Assembly (NCBI GenBank): GCA_024752435.1
Contig: CP103022.1
Location: 558,001-622,000, forward strand
Source: Allantophomopsis cytisporea
Taxonomy: Eukaryota > Ascomycota > Leotiomycetes > Phacidiales > Phacidiaceae
Direction of reading: 5' to 3'
Length of the DNA stretch: 64,000 nucleotides
Shown here: one piece after another, positions 22,446 through 34,781 of the stretch
How positions within the stretch are numbered: position 1 is the first letter of the stretch
How the letters are laid out: every line of letters starts with the position of its first letter
The notes under the pieces: model-generated
The model's input: the letters and a program-made list of their open reading frames with translations, nothing else
Database searches by the model: none
What the model was told of the DNA's origin: nothing
Program-made: the position numbers and the translations under genes

Positions 22446-25400
22446 ATGGCCGTCAGTAACACAAAGCTTCAAGTCTATCCTCCTCCTCATACTGACCTTT
22501 TATGTAGGCCACCAACCCAAGAAGCGCCGATTTGAAGACGAAGATGCAGGTCGATAGCTCTGTCGTTCAGAACGGCAACACTATCGATGAGTCCCTCTAC
22601 AGCAGACAACTATATGTGCTTGGACACGAGGCGATGAAGCGCATGTCAGCCTCCAATGTACTCATAGTTGGTGCCAAGGGTCTCGGTGTCGAGATTGCGA
22701 AGAACATTGCTCTTGCTGGTGTCAAGAGTTTGACAATTCATGATCCAGCTCCAGCAGTCATCGCCGACCTCTCATCACAATTCTTCCTCCGCCCTTCAGA
22801 TGTTGGTAAACCAAGAGCAGATGTTACTGTACCACGAGTGGCGGAACTTAACGCCTACACTCCAGTCTCCGTCCACCCAGCAAAGAGGTATGATGTATAT
22901 TAATAATCATTTTGGACTTTACTAATGATTATGCAACACAGTTTGATCGAGGATCTGTCATCCTTGACCCGCTACCAAGTCGTTGTGTTGACCAACACCC
23001 CTCTCAAAGATCAGAAAATCATCGCTGAATATTGCCACGATAACGGCATCTATCTTATTATCGCTGATACATTTGGTCTCTTCGGGTCAATTTTCTGCGA
23101 TTTCGGCGAGAACTTTACTTGCTTGGATGCCACTGGAGAGAATCCTGTTAGTGGGATTGTTGCTAGCATTGATGAGGAAGGACTGGTGTCGGCGCTCGAT
23201 GAGACACGACATGGACTTGAAGATGGCGACTTTGTCACCTTCACCGAAGTAGAGGGTATGAATATCAACAACACAGAGCCAAGAAAGGTTACTGTGAAGG
23301 GACCATACACGTTCTCAATTGGAGATGTGTCTGGTCTCGGTCAATACAAGCGTGGTGGAATGTACACCCAAGTCAAGATGCCAAAGTTCATCAACTTTAA
23401 GTCTTTGGCAAAGTCTATGCAGGAGCCAGAGTTCTTGATTTCGGACTACGCTAAGTTTGACCGCCCACAGCAACTACACGTTGGCATTCAGGCATTGCAT
23501 GCTTTCGTGGAGACCAAGGGCCATCTACCACGACCACACCACGAGGAAGATGCGATCATTATCATTGAGACATCTAAGGTTTTCGTCGCTGCGCAAAAGA
23601 TGGATATTGAGCTTGATGAGAAGCTCCTAAGGGAACTCAGCTACCAAGCTCAAGGTGACTTGAGCCCTATGGCTGCATTCTTTGGTGGTCTCGCTGCCCA
23701 AGAGGTACTTAAGGCTGTTTCTGGAAAGTTTCACCCAATCCAGCAGTGGCTGTACTTCGATTCGCTCGAGTCTTTGCCTACGAACTTTAAGCGTTCCGCT
23801 GAGCTTTGCAAGCCTCTCAACTCTAGATACGATGGCCAGATTGCTGTCTTCGGTAAGGACTTCCAAAACAAGCTTGCCAACATTAACGAGTTCCTCGTTG
23901 GTGCTGGCGCTATTGGATGCGAAATGCTCAAGAACTGGGCCATGATTGGACTTGCGACGGGTCCTAAGGGAAAGATTAGTGTTGCAGACATGGACTCAAT
24001 TGAGAAGAGCAACTTGAACAGACAATTCCTGTTCAGACCAAGCGACGTTGGAAAGATGAAGAGTGACTGCGCGGCTGCAGCTGTGCAGGTCATGAACCCA
24101 GATTTGAAGGGTAAGATTGTTACGTACAAAGAGAGAGTTGGTCAAGATACCGAGCATATCTTCAACGAGGAGTTTTGGAACTCTTTGGACGGTGTTACCA
24201 ATGCACTCGATAACGTTGATGCACGTACATATGTCGATCGCAGATGTGTCTTCTTCCGTAAGCCTTTGCTTGAAAGTGGAACTTTGGGTACCAAGGGCAA
24301 CACGCAAGTCGTTTTACCATTCGCTACAGAGTCATACTCTAGTTCTCAGGATCCACCAGAGCAGTCCTTCCCAATGTGCACTCTTCGATCTTTCCCAAAT
24401 AAGATTGAACACACCATCGCTTGGGCTCGCGATCTGTTCGAGTCCTACTTTGTCAAGCCAGCTGAGACTGTCAACTTGTATCTCACACAGCCAAATTATA
24501 TCGAGGCAACACTCAAGCAGGGTGGCAACGAAAAGGCTACTTTGGAGACGATTCGTGACTTCCTTGTGACCGACAAGCCACTTAGCTTCGAGGATTGCAT
24601 CATCTGGGCTCGTCTTCAATTCGAGAAGCAGTACAATAACGCTATCCAACAGCTTCTGTACAACTTTCCTAAGGACTCGGTCTCCTCATCTGGTACACCA
24701 TTCTGGTCTGGACCAAAGAGAGCCCCTGAGCCGCTGAAGTTCGATTCTAACAATGAGGCTCACATTGGTTTCGTTATTGCAGGTGCGAACCTCCATGCTT
24801 TCAACTATGGTATCAACACCAAGGGCGTTGATTCAAGTACATACCAGAAGGTTCTTGAGAACATGATCATCCCAGATTTCACTCCGGATTCGGGTGTCAA
24901 GATTCAAGCTGATGACAGTGAGCCTGTAAGTTCACCAGATATCTTATAATACACATAAACTGACAGTATGTAGGATCCAAACGCTCAACAGAGCTCAAGC
25001 TTTGATGACAGCAAGGAGCTTGAACAGATCACTCAAGCCCTCCCATCACCAAAGACGATGCCAGGATACAAGCTCCAGCCGGTGGAATTCGAGAAGGACG
25101 ATGACACGAACCATCACATTGATTTCATTACTGCTGCCAGCAACTTGAGAGCCGAGAATTACAACATTGCCCAGGCAGACCGACATAAGACGAAGTTCAT
25201 TGCCGGAAAGATTATTCCAGCCATTGCGACAACAACAGCTCTTGTTACTGGACTTGTCATTCTTGAGCTTTACAAGGTCGTCGACGGCAAGACTGATATT
25301 GAGCAATACAAGAACGGTTTTGTAAATCTTGCATTGCCATTCTTTGGCTTCAGTGAGCCGATTGCAAGTCCAAAGGGCAAGTACATAGGCAAGAACGGAG

Positions 25401-25714
25401 AAGTTACCATCGATAAGCTATGGGATCGTTTCGAGGTGGAAGATGTTACTCTAAAGGAATTCCTTCAAATCTTCGATGACAAGGGATTGGAGATCAGTAT
25501 GTTGAGTTCCGGTGTAAGCTTGCTTTATGCAAGCTTCTTTCCACCAGCAAAGACCAAGGACCGCATGCCCTTGAAGATGAGTGAATTGGTTGCTACAATC
25601 AGCAAGAAGCCAATTCCAGAGCACCAAAAGAATGTGATCTTCGAGATCTGCTGCGATGATCAGAGTGGAGAGGATGTTGAAGTTCCATATGTTATGATGA
25701 AGATGAGGAATTAG
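22446..25714 (+). CDS. UBA1: Ubiquitin-activating enzyme E1
   Basis: E1 adenylates ubiquitin with ATP, carries it as a thioester, and hands it to E2 enzymes. Exons 22446-22451, 22508-22887, 22942-24925 and 24974-25714 give 1036 residues. Two ThiF/adenylation repeats are visible: VLIVGAKGLGVEIAKNIALAGV in the first half and FLVGAGAIGCEMLKNWAMIGLA in the second. The catalytic cysteine lies in FPMCTLRSFPNKIEHT (Cys608), close to Cys600 of yeast. The C-terminal ubiquitin-fold domain holds the end. The first exon is only ATGGCC: the intron after it has a GTCAGT donor, a TACTGAC branch site and a TATGTAG acceptor, so splicing there looks real. If it is not the start, ATG at 22544 (MQVDSS) would serve and shorten the product by 14 residues. 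Confidence 0.97.
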
Positions 25715-26146
25715 TCAAAGAAGTCTGATGATGATGATTTGGAGTTGATAGGGTATTGGCATTACGTGAACCAAATAGAAGTCAACGATTGCTTACAACA
25801 CATTGAATGATAGCCTTTCTATGCCAGTGACTCGTTAACAATCTACCATCTACCATTCAAATAAATGCTTCAGACCAGTTGTGAAGGATTCGGACAAATA
25901 TTTGAGTATCATGAAGTATTATCAATAGGTCCCGCAAATCGAGATGTGGAAGTCCGCAGCGGTTCCGCACCCCGCCTACTAAAGTGGTCTAGTTGATGTT
26001 TACGATATGCTTGTCAGCATGAAAAATCGCTGACTGTTGCTCCATCGGTACTGTACACGAATGGCCGATTGGCGTCATTTATTTGTCCGCAACTTAAGCT
26101 CATAAACCCCACCTTCCCACGATCATCCAATTCTCCATATCCATTC
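25715..26146. other. Intergenic, nothing recognised
   Basis: About 430 nt between UBA1 and the ECM4-type gene, both on the plus strand. No repeat or gene seen. Confidence 0.5.
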
Positions 26147-27672
26147 ATGGTACTTTTTCAAACAAGAATTCTTGCCACGAAGCTGCCTGTCACTCAAAAG
26201 CTCTATACAAACAGATTGTTTTCTACATATTTTGCGAAAATGGTCAGTATTTGCAATGTTTGGAGGGCTGATTAATGAGATCATGAGACTAATGATTATT
26301 CTATAGGCGATCACCGACTGGGTTGATAGGAATGATAAATCCGGCGAGTTCAAGAGAGGCGCTTCGGCATGGAGAAATTTTATCTCAAAAGACGAAGGGG
26401 CGGAATTCCCAGCTGAGAAGGGGAGATATCATGTTCGTTGTCCCAAATTGCTATATGCCCATATCTCTCTGTGGATGCCAACATACTCTCCACCCCACGA
26501 TATATCGACGCCTTCATGATCATGTTGCTAACTATTGATATAGTTGTTTTGGTCTGCGGCTTGCCCCTGGGTTGGTTTTTACCTTTCTTCTAAATCAGTC
26601 TTTCTGAATGAGTGAATACGATGCTTATGGTTTATCATAGGCCACACGCACAATGATTGTGAGGCAGTTGAAGGGGCTGGAAGAGTACTTCGAAACAACA
26701 ATGGTTCATTGGGAAATGCTCGAGGGAGGTCAGTGAATATTCTGCGGGTCACTTATCATATTCTGATTCAAACACAGGCTGGAGGTTCGTTACCGCCCAG
26801 GATAAGGATGCGCCTGGAGACAATGCTCGACCAGATCCAATTCCAGGCCACGAGAAGTACACTCACTTGAAGGATATCTACTTTGCTGAGAGCCCAGACT
26901 ACAAGGGAAGATTCACTGTTCCAACATTATATGACACCAAGCAACAGAGGATTGTCAACAATGAATCCAGTGAAATTATCCGTATGATGAATACCGAGGT
27001 AAGTCAGAGAAGTCGATCTAACGTAATGGCTCCAGACTAATTCTAATTTAGTTCAACCACCTACTTCCTGAGAAATATGCTAAGATTGATTTATACCCGG
27101 AGAATCTCCGAAAGCAAATTGATGAGCATAATGAATGGACCTACAACGATATCAATAACGGCGTTTACAAGTCTGGCTTTGCTACCACTCAAGAAGCGTA
27201 TGAGAAGAACGTCAAGGCTCTTTTTGCAGCACTCGACAAAGCTGAGCATCACCTCGCGACCACAGAAGGTCCTTACTACTGGGGCAAGGAGCTCACTGAG
27301 GGCGATATCAGACTTTACGTGACCATTATCCGATTTGATAGTTGTTGTAAGCATACCCGCCTCCAGCTAATCCCTACTCATATGTATGAACCTCGACTGA
27401 TACAAGAACATATAGATGTACAACATTTCAAGACGAACTTGAAGGATATCCGTTCTGGCTACCCGCATCTCCACAAGTGGCTGAGAACACTGTACTGGAC
27501 GATCCCGGCTTTCAAGGATACTACAAACTTCTTACACATCAAGAACCATTACACCAAGAGCCACAAGCAGATCAATCCTTTCAGCATCACGCCTCTTGGT
27601 CCTGAGAAGGATATCTTGGAATTGGATGAGGAGGTTCCTGCTGTTCAATTTGCGCTAGCTGCAAAAAAATAG
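26147..27672 (+). CDS. ECM4: ECM4/GTO-type glutathionyl-hydroquinone reductase
   Basis: Seven exons, 26147-26242, 26307-26432, 26544-26570, 26641-26728, 26778-26998, 27052-27346 and 27416-27672, give 369 residues. Family members (omega-like glutathione transferases; yeast Ecm4, bacterial YqjG) reduce glutathionyl-hydroquinones using an active-site cysteine; here it is Cys81 in AACPWATRTM. Other signatures are ITDWVDRNDKSGEFKRGASAW, FTVPTLYDTKQQRIVNNESSEIIRM and YYWGKELTEGDIRLYVTIIRFD. The catalytic cysteine sits in a 27-nt microexon. The first 31 residues are basic, rich in hydroxylated residues and free of acid (MVLFQTRILATKLPV...), like a mitochondrial presequence. The next in-frame ATG is the last codon of exon 1, giving MAITDW, the family's normal cytosolic start, so two localised forms are possible. 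Confidence 0.93.
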
Positions 27673-29063
27673 ATGTATAGCATATCGATCAACAAGATTG
27701 TTGGATCATCACCTTTATCTTACCAAGCTAAATCTTCTGTGACGAACTGTTTGAAGGCGGGCATGTATTTCTTAACCTGCCCCCGTAAATATCCACAAAC
27801 TGAAGTTTGAGTGAAAACAGTAATTACGACCCTTACCGTCGCTAGAAATCCGACAGGTTGTCTAAAGTTATGCACATGTTGAGAACTTTACAGTTGTTTA
27901 GCCATTCTGTCATTGAAAGCCATATCGTTTCGATGAGGTTGGCCTTGGAAGAATATGAGGCGAATGTCTCTGCTCTCTTCTGTTTATCTTACATCTTGCC
28001 GGGGAGCCATCGTGTTGTTAGGAACGAAATAAGCTTATACTTCCTGAGGTCATGATGAGGCCACTTCACTTCGCCCTCCAGATGTCCTGCTTCACAACAT
28101 GTCAGCATTCTCGCGGTCTCGGGTCTTCTGGTATCTATCAAATATTACCAATCATGAATGGATGACTTAGTAGAGAGGAATTGATTGGAAAATCCTGCAA
28201 GACCCAGAGCAGAATAAGGCCTCTTCATTCCGGTCCAGATGATACCAACCACAGTAGTCAAGATACCGTCACTCCTCACACTTCATGCCCTGGCGGAAAC
28301 CAATTTCAAGCTTTCCCGCACGCGACCATTGCCCTACGATGGTATCCGCTCTTCTGCACCTATCACATGCAGGCCACTTCAATCATCCCCATGGAAACTT
28401 TAGGAAAGCTTGTTTTTGTACTGTATGTGCTTTGTGCTAAGCAGCCTCTTCCATACTAGTGACTGTCAAAGGGCGCACAGGAATAAATCTAAAAAAGAAT
28501 TTCCTGTATATTTCAATGACAGTATTATTGCTGTATGAATAGAGAGGAAGAAGGCTTGTGCCTCCTCGAGACAAACAAAGAGTCTTTCCCGCAATCTTTG
28601 CCTTTTGTGCGAGTGGCTTCGCAATCAGCAGGTTTGTGATAGATCGTCTTCCATGTACGTACGTGCCTCACTGTGGGAAGGCTGTTAATGCATTGAACGA
28701 AGTCTATCTGTGTGTGAGAGTCTGTGATCACCCCGTGCAGGAGCGTGAGGAGCAGTGTCAACTTCCTTATATTTGTTTCGATGTTGAGTTTTCCCTTCGG
28801 TGTTCTTAAGTGGTAGTCGAATATACTCAGTATCTCGGTGTAGGTGTAGAATGTAGTATGGGTGTGGTACGAGATATGGATTGATGTACCCTCAAATACG
28901 ACGGAACTGCTGTGGTGTCTTAGACATTAACGGCAAGAATTATCGGAGTGGCTGAAAGAGTTGGTATAATTATAAAACATGTCACGGGAACTTGAGTCAT
29001 ATATAAGCATACGTACATCTATACATACATATGTACATTCATATAAATACACATACGTCGTAT

Positions 29064-29065
<2 letters not shown>

Positions 29066-29104
<39 letters not shown>
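29066..29104. repeat. (AT)n microsatellite
   Basis: About 19 uninterrupted TA dinucleotides. Confidence 0.9.
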
Positions 29105-29106
<2 letters not shown>

Positions 29107-29519
29107 ATGCCACTCTTCTCGTTCTCCGAGTGCTCTACGAACAGTTACTTTCAATACAAGTAACTGGTGGTATTATCCATAACTACAGATTGATTATTGA
29201 CCTCTTGTATCTCAGACTATTCATTCGTTCATTTGATCGTTCACTCATATATCTATATATCTACCTTACCTATCACTTCGTAAATAGTATCCATACCATA
29301 ATAGGAATCCTATGCGCATTGACGGATCGACTTAGCTCCAAGCGCCGTCGTTTCTCCGCAATACACTGCGGAGTATATGAGTCTATACTCATTCTGGAAA
29401 TAATACTATTCTACATTATCCACCACCACCAGTGACAGTCATTCAGTCACATAGCTCAAGCATGCAAGATATATGATCAGAAATTCGAATGTTTGAGGAG
29501 GTGAATGAACATATACACC

Positions 29520-29555
<36 letters not shown>

Positions 29556-29595
29556 AGGAAAAAAGGGAAAATGGGAAAATGGGAAAATGGGAAAA
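29520..29595. repeat. (AAGA)n followed by (GGGAAAAT)n
   Basis: About nine AAGA tetramers, then four to five copies of a GGGAAAAT-type unit, all purine-rich on the plus strand. Confidence 0.85.
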
Positions 29596-29990
29596 AGGAA
29601 TAAGATAATCATCCATTAGCATCATCTTATGTAATTATCGTGCCAGTCCCTTGAAATGCAATTGAAATCATTATCGTCATGGAGAATAAATTAGGACTGT
29701 CGGTCTCGCCCAAGTCGAAAGACAGAGCCGCCGTCTCCATACCTTTTCCAGGCTTAAGTGACAGGCTATACCTTGTTTGCAAAGCAAATCAGCGCCCAGT
29801 GCAGTCCAGACATCACTACGGGTAAAGGTACAAGACACTAAAGTCGCTACCTACAAACACACATACCAACTCTTCTTCAATCTTCACCACTAATTAACTG
29901 ACTACCTACGCACCTACAGTACCCACCTAACCACTTTACCACCAAACACCACACCATCCATCCATCTTCACCTCTACATCCGACTTCAAC

Positions 29991-30057
29991 TCCACCCTCA
30001 CCTTCATCTTCATCTTCATCTTCACCTTCACCTTCACCTTCACCTTCACCTTCATCA
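29991..30057. repeat. (CTTCAC/CTTCAT)n hexamer repeat
   Basis: About ten hexamers with C/T variation at the last base. Confidence 0.8.
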
Positions 30058-30581
30058 CTCTTCAAGCATAACATCGCAAGTCAAGTTTGCATAAATTCAT
30101 ATTGTGAATCATCTGGTGTATTGCATTCCCAAACCACATGTGGATGTGAATGAGACTCGTGGAAACTTGCATAGGATATTCACATTCTACACTGCTACTT
30201 TTTCCCGAGTACATGAGTACATACATACATACATTCATATTCACCGTTCATTCATTCATTCACGCACTCACTCCCGTCATTTACCTTAAACCCTCACTTC
30301 CCTCCTCTCCCTGAACTTCCCAAGTACACTCCCCTTCTCGCATATCCCCACATCACCCGCCTGCCGTCCAGCGTCGCGGCCCTGACAAACTACACCGTCA
30401 TACCATAATACCACTGCGCAATATCCCATCCATTATACATACTAAATACAACCACCTACCTACGACTACAACTACAACTCCAACTACTACTCCAACGCAC
30501 CACAATAGCGACGACGACATCATCAATAATCGCCATCACCCGCAAGTCGTCGACGATTTTCGATTGTCGACCATTGCAATC

Positions 30582-31461
30582 ATGGCCTCAACATCCAATG
30601 TCACCGATGCCCCTACGACAACTAATCCTCCACAATCAGAGTCCTTGCAACGTACGTCGCTTGAGATGAGGGACTTGGAAGCAGCAAAGGAGTCGGATGG
30701 TATAGACGACCAACACGCCTCATCAATCGCATCTGAACCACACACAACCAACGGTCTCGTCACTTCCCAGTCAACGACCTCCTCATCGGTCCCAATAAAC
30801 ACAGCACCCTCAACCTCCTTACCCCAACCTCCAGCAGCAGACGAAGCCACCACCTCCCATCCCATCCTTCCTCGTCAGGATACCCTCGCTCTCGAGCCCG
30901 CCAACGACTCCGGTCTGCCAACTGTGCCAAGTTCCACGTCCGGTCCTGCCTGCATCATTACCCTCCTGCTCACCAGCGGTGCGCGCCACCCTTATAAAAT
31001 CGACGAGAAATACCTCAACAAGCGTAATGTCGCTGTACCGGGTATTGATGAACAGGGCAGGAAGGACCCCTTCAGCATAAGCGTCTACACACTCAAGGAG
31101 CTGATCCTACGAGAGTGGCGAGAGGAGTGGGATGGCAAGCCAAGTAGTCCCAGCAGCATTCGATTAATTCACTTTGGCCGCTTATTGGATGACAAGACTC
31201 CTTTGAAGGGTAGGTTCATTGATTCTGATTTTCTCTTTCGTTAGTTGCAGTGATTGCGTACAGGGACATGTGCGGTTTCGGATCTGGTGGCTGACAAATG
31301 AAACAGATTGCAGATTTAACCACGACTCACCTAATGTTGTACATATGACTGTCCGACCACAGGAGGTGGTAGATGAGGAGGACGCCACTAAGAGCAAAGC
31401 CATGTCAAGGAATGGTGATGGAAACGAACCTACACACGGATGTCGATGCATCATGATGTAA
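30582..31461 (+). CDS. UBL3/MUB-like prenylated ubiquitin-fold protein
   Basis: Two exons, 30582-31209 and 31307-31461 (intron 97 nt), give 260 residues. Residues 1-125 are a Ser/Thr/Pro-rich disordered region. The C-terminal half is a ubiquitin fold: IITLLLTSGARHPYKI, then YTLKELILREWREEW, SSIRLIHFGRLLDDKTPLKDC and NVVHMTVRP, closely following animal UBL3 and plant MUB. The protein ends CRCIMM, a CaaX box (Cys257) predicting farnesylation, with a neighbouring cysteine (255) that could be palmitoylated. It would be held at the plasma or an internal membrane. In plants MUBs recruit E2 enzymes and animal UBL3 sorts proteins to small vesicles; the fungal role is unknown. The acceptor is supported by resuming the fold exactly at DC..F. 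Confidence 0.82.
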
Positions 31462-34400
31462 AGTGCGCCTTATTTGCAGACACAGACTCGGAGGAGCGGT
31501 ACTCGTTGCTTCTCTTTTTCAAATATGCTGCGAGTGAGAATCTTCGAAATGGGAACGTGAGATGTCGAAATCTAAGTGCAAGCAAATGGGATGCCGAATG
31601 AAGGGCAGGGAGCTAAGGAAGGGAAAATGGGATGAATTGAGCGATGGCAGCAAATTATCCATGCATACAATTTACTTTGTTGTTTGTGTGTATACCGGCG
31701 TTGGGGTGGCTTAAGGGTGGCTTGGGAGTTTTTCTTCTTCTATATACATTGTCCTGTTCTTTTCCCTGATACTATTTCATTTAAAGTGTTGTGTTTCTCT
31801 CATTTTCACTTTGGCTGGGAAAGCAGTGGATGACCTCACCTCACCTCATCTCCCCCTCTCTTTCTCTTCAACCTGATGTCCAGATACAATGGAGGAATCT
31901 CGGGTGATCCCTTTGGATCTCTCATAATATCTCTTTCAGGAGGTTCACTGCTGGAGAGTGGATATGGATTTCATGTGTATATCAAAGAGGCTCCTGCTGG
32001 CCCTTTCTTTCTCACTGCCGATAATATTGTGAGACCTGTTACCAGGATAGAATGCAGTCTTTTCCTGCTGGAGTTGTAAGCGTTACTTGCTGTTTCTTTG
32101 CATATTTTTAATGACTTTGTGTGCTTGTGATTCTTAATGGCTTGATTTTGTGGTTCTACATAGATCTTCTTAGTACAGTCTGGGAAAGAGGTAGTAATGA
32201 TGACTTGAACCAGGCGCTTAATATCTTAGCGTAAGTACGAAGGTACCTGTGCAAGACATGGCATCTAATCACACTATAGGGACAGCTTATAGCAAGCATT
32301 GATCTTTACTCTATAAAGTCAGCTTAGGCTTAACAAAGGACCTTTCCATGTAGAGTCGCAGTACTACTCACGGGTAGATATCTAAGGTAGGTAGGCGGCA
32401 CGCCAACTGTACTACAGCCAGTAATAATAACAAAGTGTAGGTGACGATGAGACAGCCCCATTAAGCATTCATGGTCTCCACTCATATCATTCGTCGACTA
32501 TATGACGAGTTGTTTTCGACGAACAGAGAAGGCAGGCATTCCCGTGACAATCCAATCGAGTTTCAATCAATTGTATGTCCTTAGATTCAACTTGTAGTGG
32601 TCTCCTAGATAATTGTAACAAATCACACGATATACTTTTAGATAATGATGAGGAGTAACAAACATTGAGCGTATATAAGATGTCTTCGTTGAACGAGGGT
32701 AGTTAGTGGCGATGAGATTGTCCTACCTAGCTGGAGAGAACGATGTAGCGTTTCCGCAGTGGTGAAATAGATTCTATATATGAGGAGTTATAGTATCATT
32801 CGACCGCTATTTTACGAAATGCCGCGGCCTTCTCTACTTACTAAGATACTTGCAATTCTAATAATTTGATTCCTGTGGACGATTTGGGTTTCTGTACACA
32901 GTACAACCTCTTAAATGACGGGGTGCGGATGCGATCAGATACAGAGTGATGGTAATATTGTAACTGAAAAGGGGTATAAGATATTCAGTAAAATATTATA
33001 AGAGCAAATGTTAGGTGATTAAGAGTCGTCATTGTTTTCAAAGTAGATTTCAGATTTGTAGCTAGTAGAGCGTAGATATCTACTACCGGGATCTCTTTTA
33101 GGGAACAAAATAATACTCAGTGATATATACATTCCGAGTTTCAATTCTTATTACAAAGCTTTAATGGGTGAAATAACTTTACTTTGAAAAATTACTGTTT
33201 ACGAGAAGCGGCTGGGGAACTATGGACATCTTTCTAGACCTGTCATTTGAGAAAGACGCTAGTACTAGGGGGATAGTTCTACTATATAATGAGACGATGT
33301 TTTGATTATCTACTATCTGTAAGAAAGTATCTCAAAGGCAAGTTTGATGTATGTTGTCCTGTAGCAAAGTTAGCTTGTCCGTAGAATCGTCAAATATATG
33401 AATTGTTAATGTCTTTGTTTGACGAAGAGTAGACTAGTTATGACGAGACTTAGATAATAGCACGTCTAATAACCATGCAGACTTCTATATTGAACAGAGA
33501 TGTATCAGCCAGGATTTTACACTCCTAGATAGTGAAGATTCAACCTACGATATAGAAGTCACTATGGATTGCAAATATTCAGAGAATCGTCAGTAATTCT
33601 CTACAGAAGATATGGGTGAAAGGACCTAATATAATAACTCTAAAATATGTACTAATACACCATCGAATGAAAGGGATTGCTAGTACTCTGACATTGCAGC
33701 AGGTAAGCTGCAGATATAACAAATGAAGCTATACATATGAGATCACAAGTACTATGTTGACTTCAAATATCTCAAGAGTAAGTACAGAAATACGTCTCGC
33801 TTTAGATGTGAAGAGAAATGACTAGGTAGAATTATCACTATCGTATCTCATGGTATCTAATAATGCAGTTGACTATAATATAGGTGGCAATGTTAGAAGC
33901 TACATGTGCAACAGTGAGGGTTTAGTCTAAAAGTTCAGCGCACTCATAGCTCTGAGTGGTTACAATCAATGAATATCCAACTGCTTTTCTCTCGAAAGGG
34001 TTTGACATGCATCAAAGCCATACACGTAGGCCAATGTACCTCTGTTACCGGTTCCTAAATCAGAATTGCAATCGCTGGGTTGCCGATTCCGATGACGACT
34101 GTTTGGAAGATGCCAGTAGGAATACTAATCAAAGCCTTTGTAACGACGAAAGGTTTACGGAACTTGGGAACGCAGGATTCAGTACGAAGTAGATAAGCAT
34201 GTGTGCATAGAAGCCAGAAGACAGCTACTCCCAGAGACTGATGTATATGCTGAAGATATTTCGATATGTTTTGTAACAAGGTTTTCACAGTTGCTAGCAC
34301 ATTTTTCTCATAGCTGAAAACTTCCTCTGAGGCAATTCACTCCGTCGTGAACGAAGTGCTGGTAGCGTGCATCATGTTAATGTGCTTTTCTGGTTTTATT

Positions 34401-34781
34401 CATAAGTACACATGAATTGACACCGAGAATTTGGAACCGGATGGTAATCCTATTACATCTCATCAAGTCATGATAAAACCTCATCAAGCTGTGAAGTCCG
34501 GTGTAGCTACACTGACCAGGATATGATTCAATCTCAATTTCGACTTAAGGAACATTTATCTTGAGACCATTCCCACAAAATCACAGCTCATATTGTTCCA
34601 AGAAACCTGCGGAAGTTGGTAAATAGTACGTAAGCACATGTCAGTATACCGCATATCAAAACCAGGTATCCATCAAAGTATTGATTTCAGCATCGGCATT
34701 GATTTTCTGCCTGCCTGTATGATTACCTGAACGCCAATCTGCCATCTCTATTCATAATACACATCGCCATCCAACAACCAT
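31462..34781. other. Gene-poor AT-rich region, possible decayed repeats
   Basis: About 3.3 kb with no credible gene. From about 32300 to 34700 the sequence is conspicuously AT-rich (the line at 33001-33060 is 19 of 60 G+C) with stops in all frames. Two loosely similar blocks (about 33545-33600 and 33740-33795) share the pattern of a GTCACTATG-like word followed by CAAATAT and AGAG. This is compatible with old repeats mutated by RIP, but no transposase or terminal repeat can be recognised. Confidence 0.4.

Larger units (their letters stand above)
27673..30581. other. Long gene-poor interval with simple repeats
   Basis: About 2.9 kb. Open frames of 60-100 codons exist but show no protein-like features. 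It holds an (AT)n run (29066-29104), AAGA and GGGAAAAT runs (29520-29595), a CTTCAC hexamer run (29991-30057), ATAC and ATTC short runs near 30220-30265, and a 7-bp hairpin CTCCGCA/TGCGGAG at 29354-29373. The last 300 nt are C/A-rich and probably the leader of the UBL gene. Confidence 0.5.

Noticed and set aside
28181..28809. Two plus-strand frames of 92 and 83 codons
   Set aside because: Composition is not protein-like and no splice partners were found.
29066..29104. Candidate promoter TATA region
   Set aside because: It is a plain (AT)n microsatellite with no gene beginning nearby.
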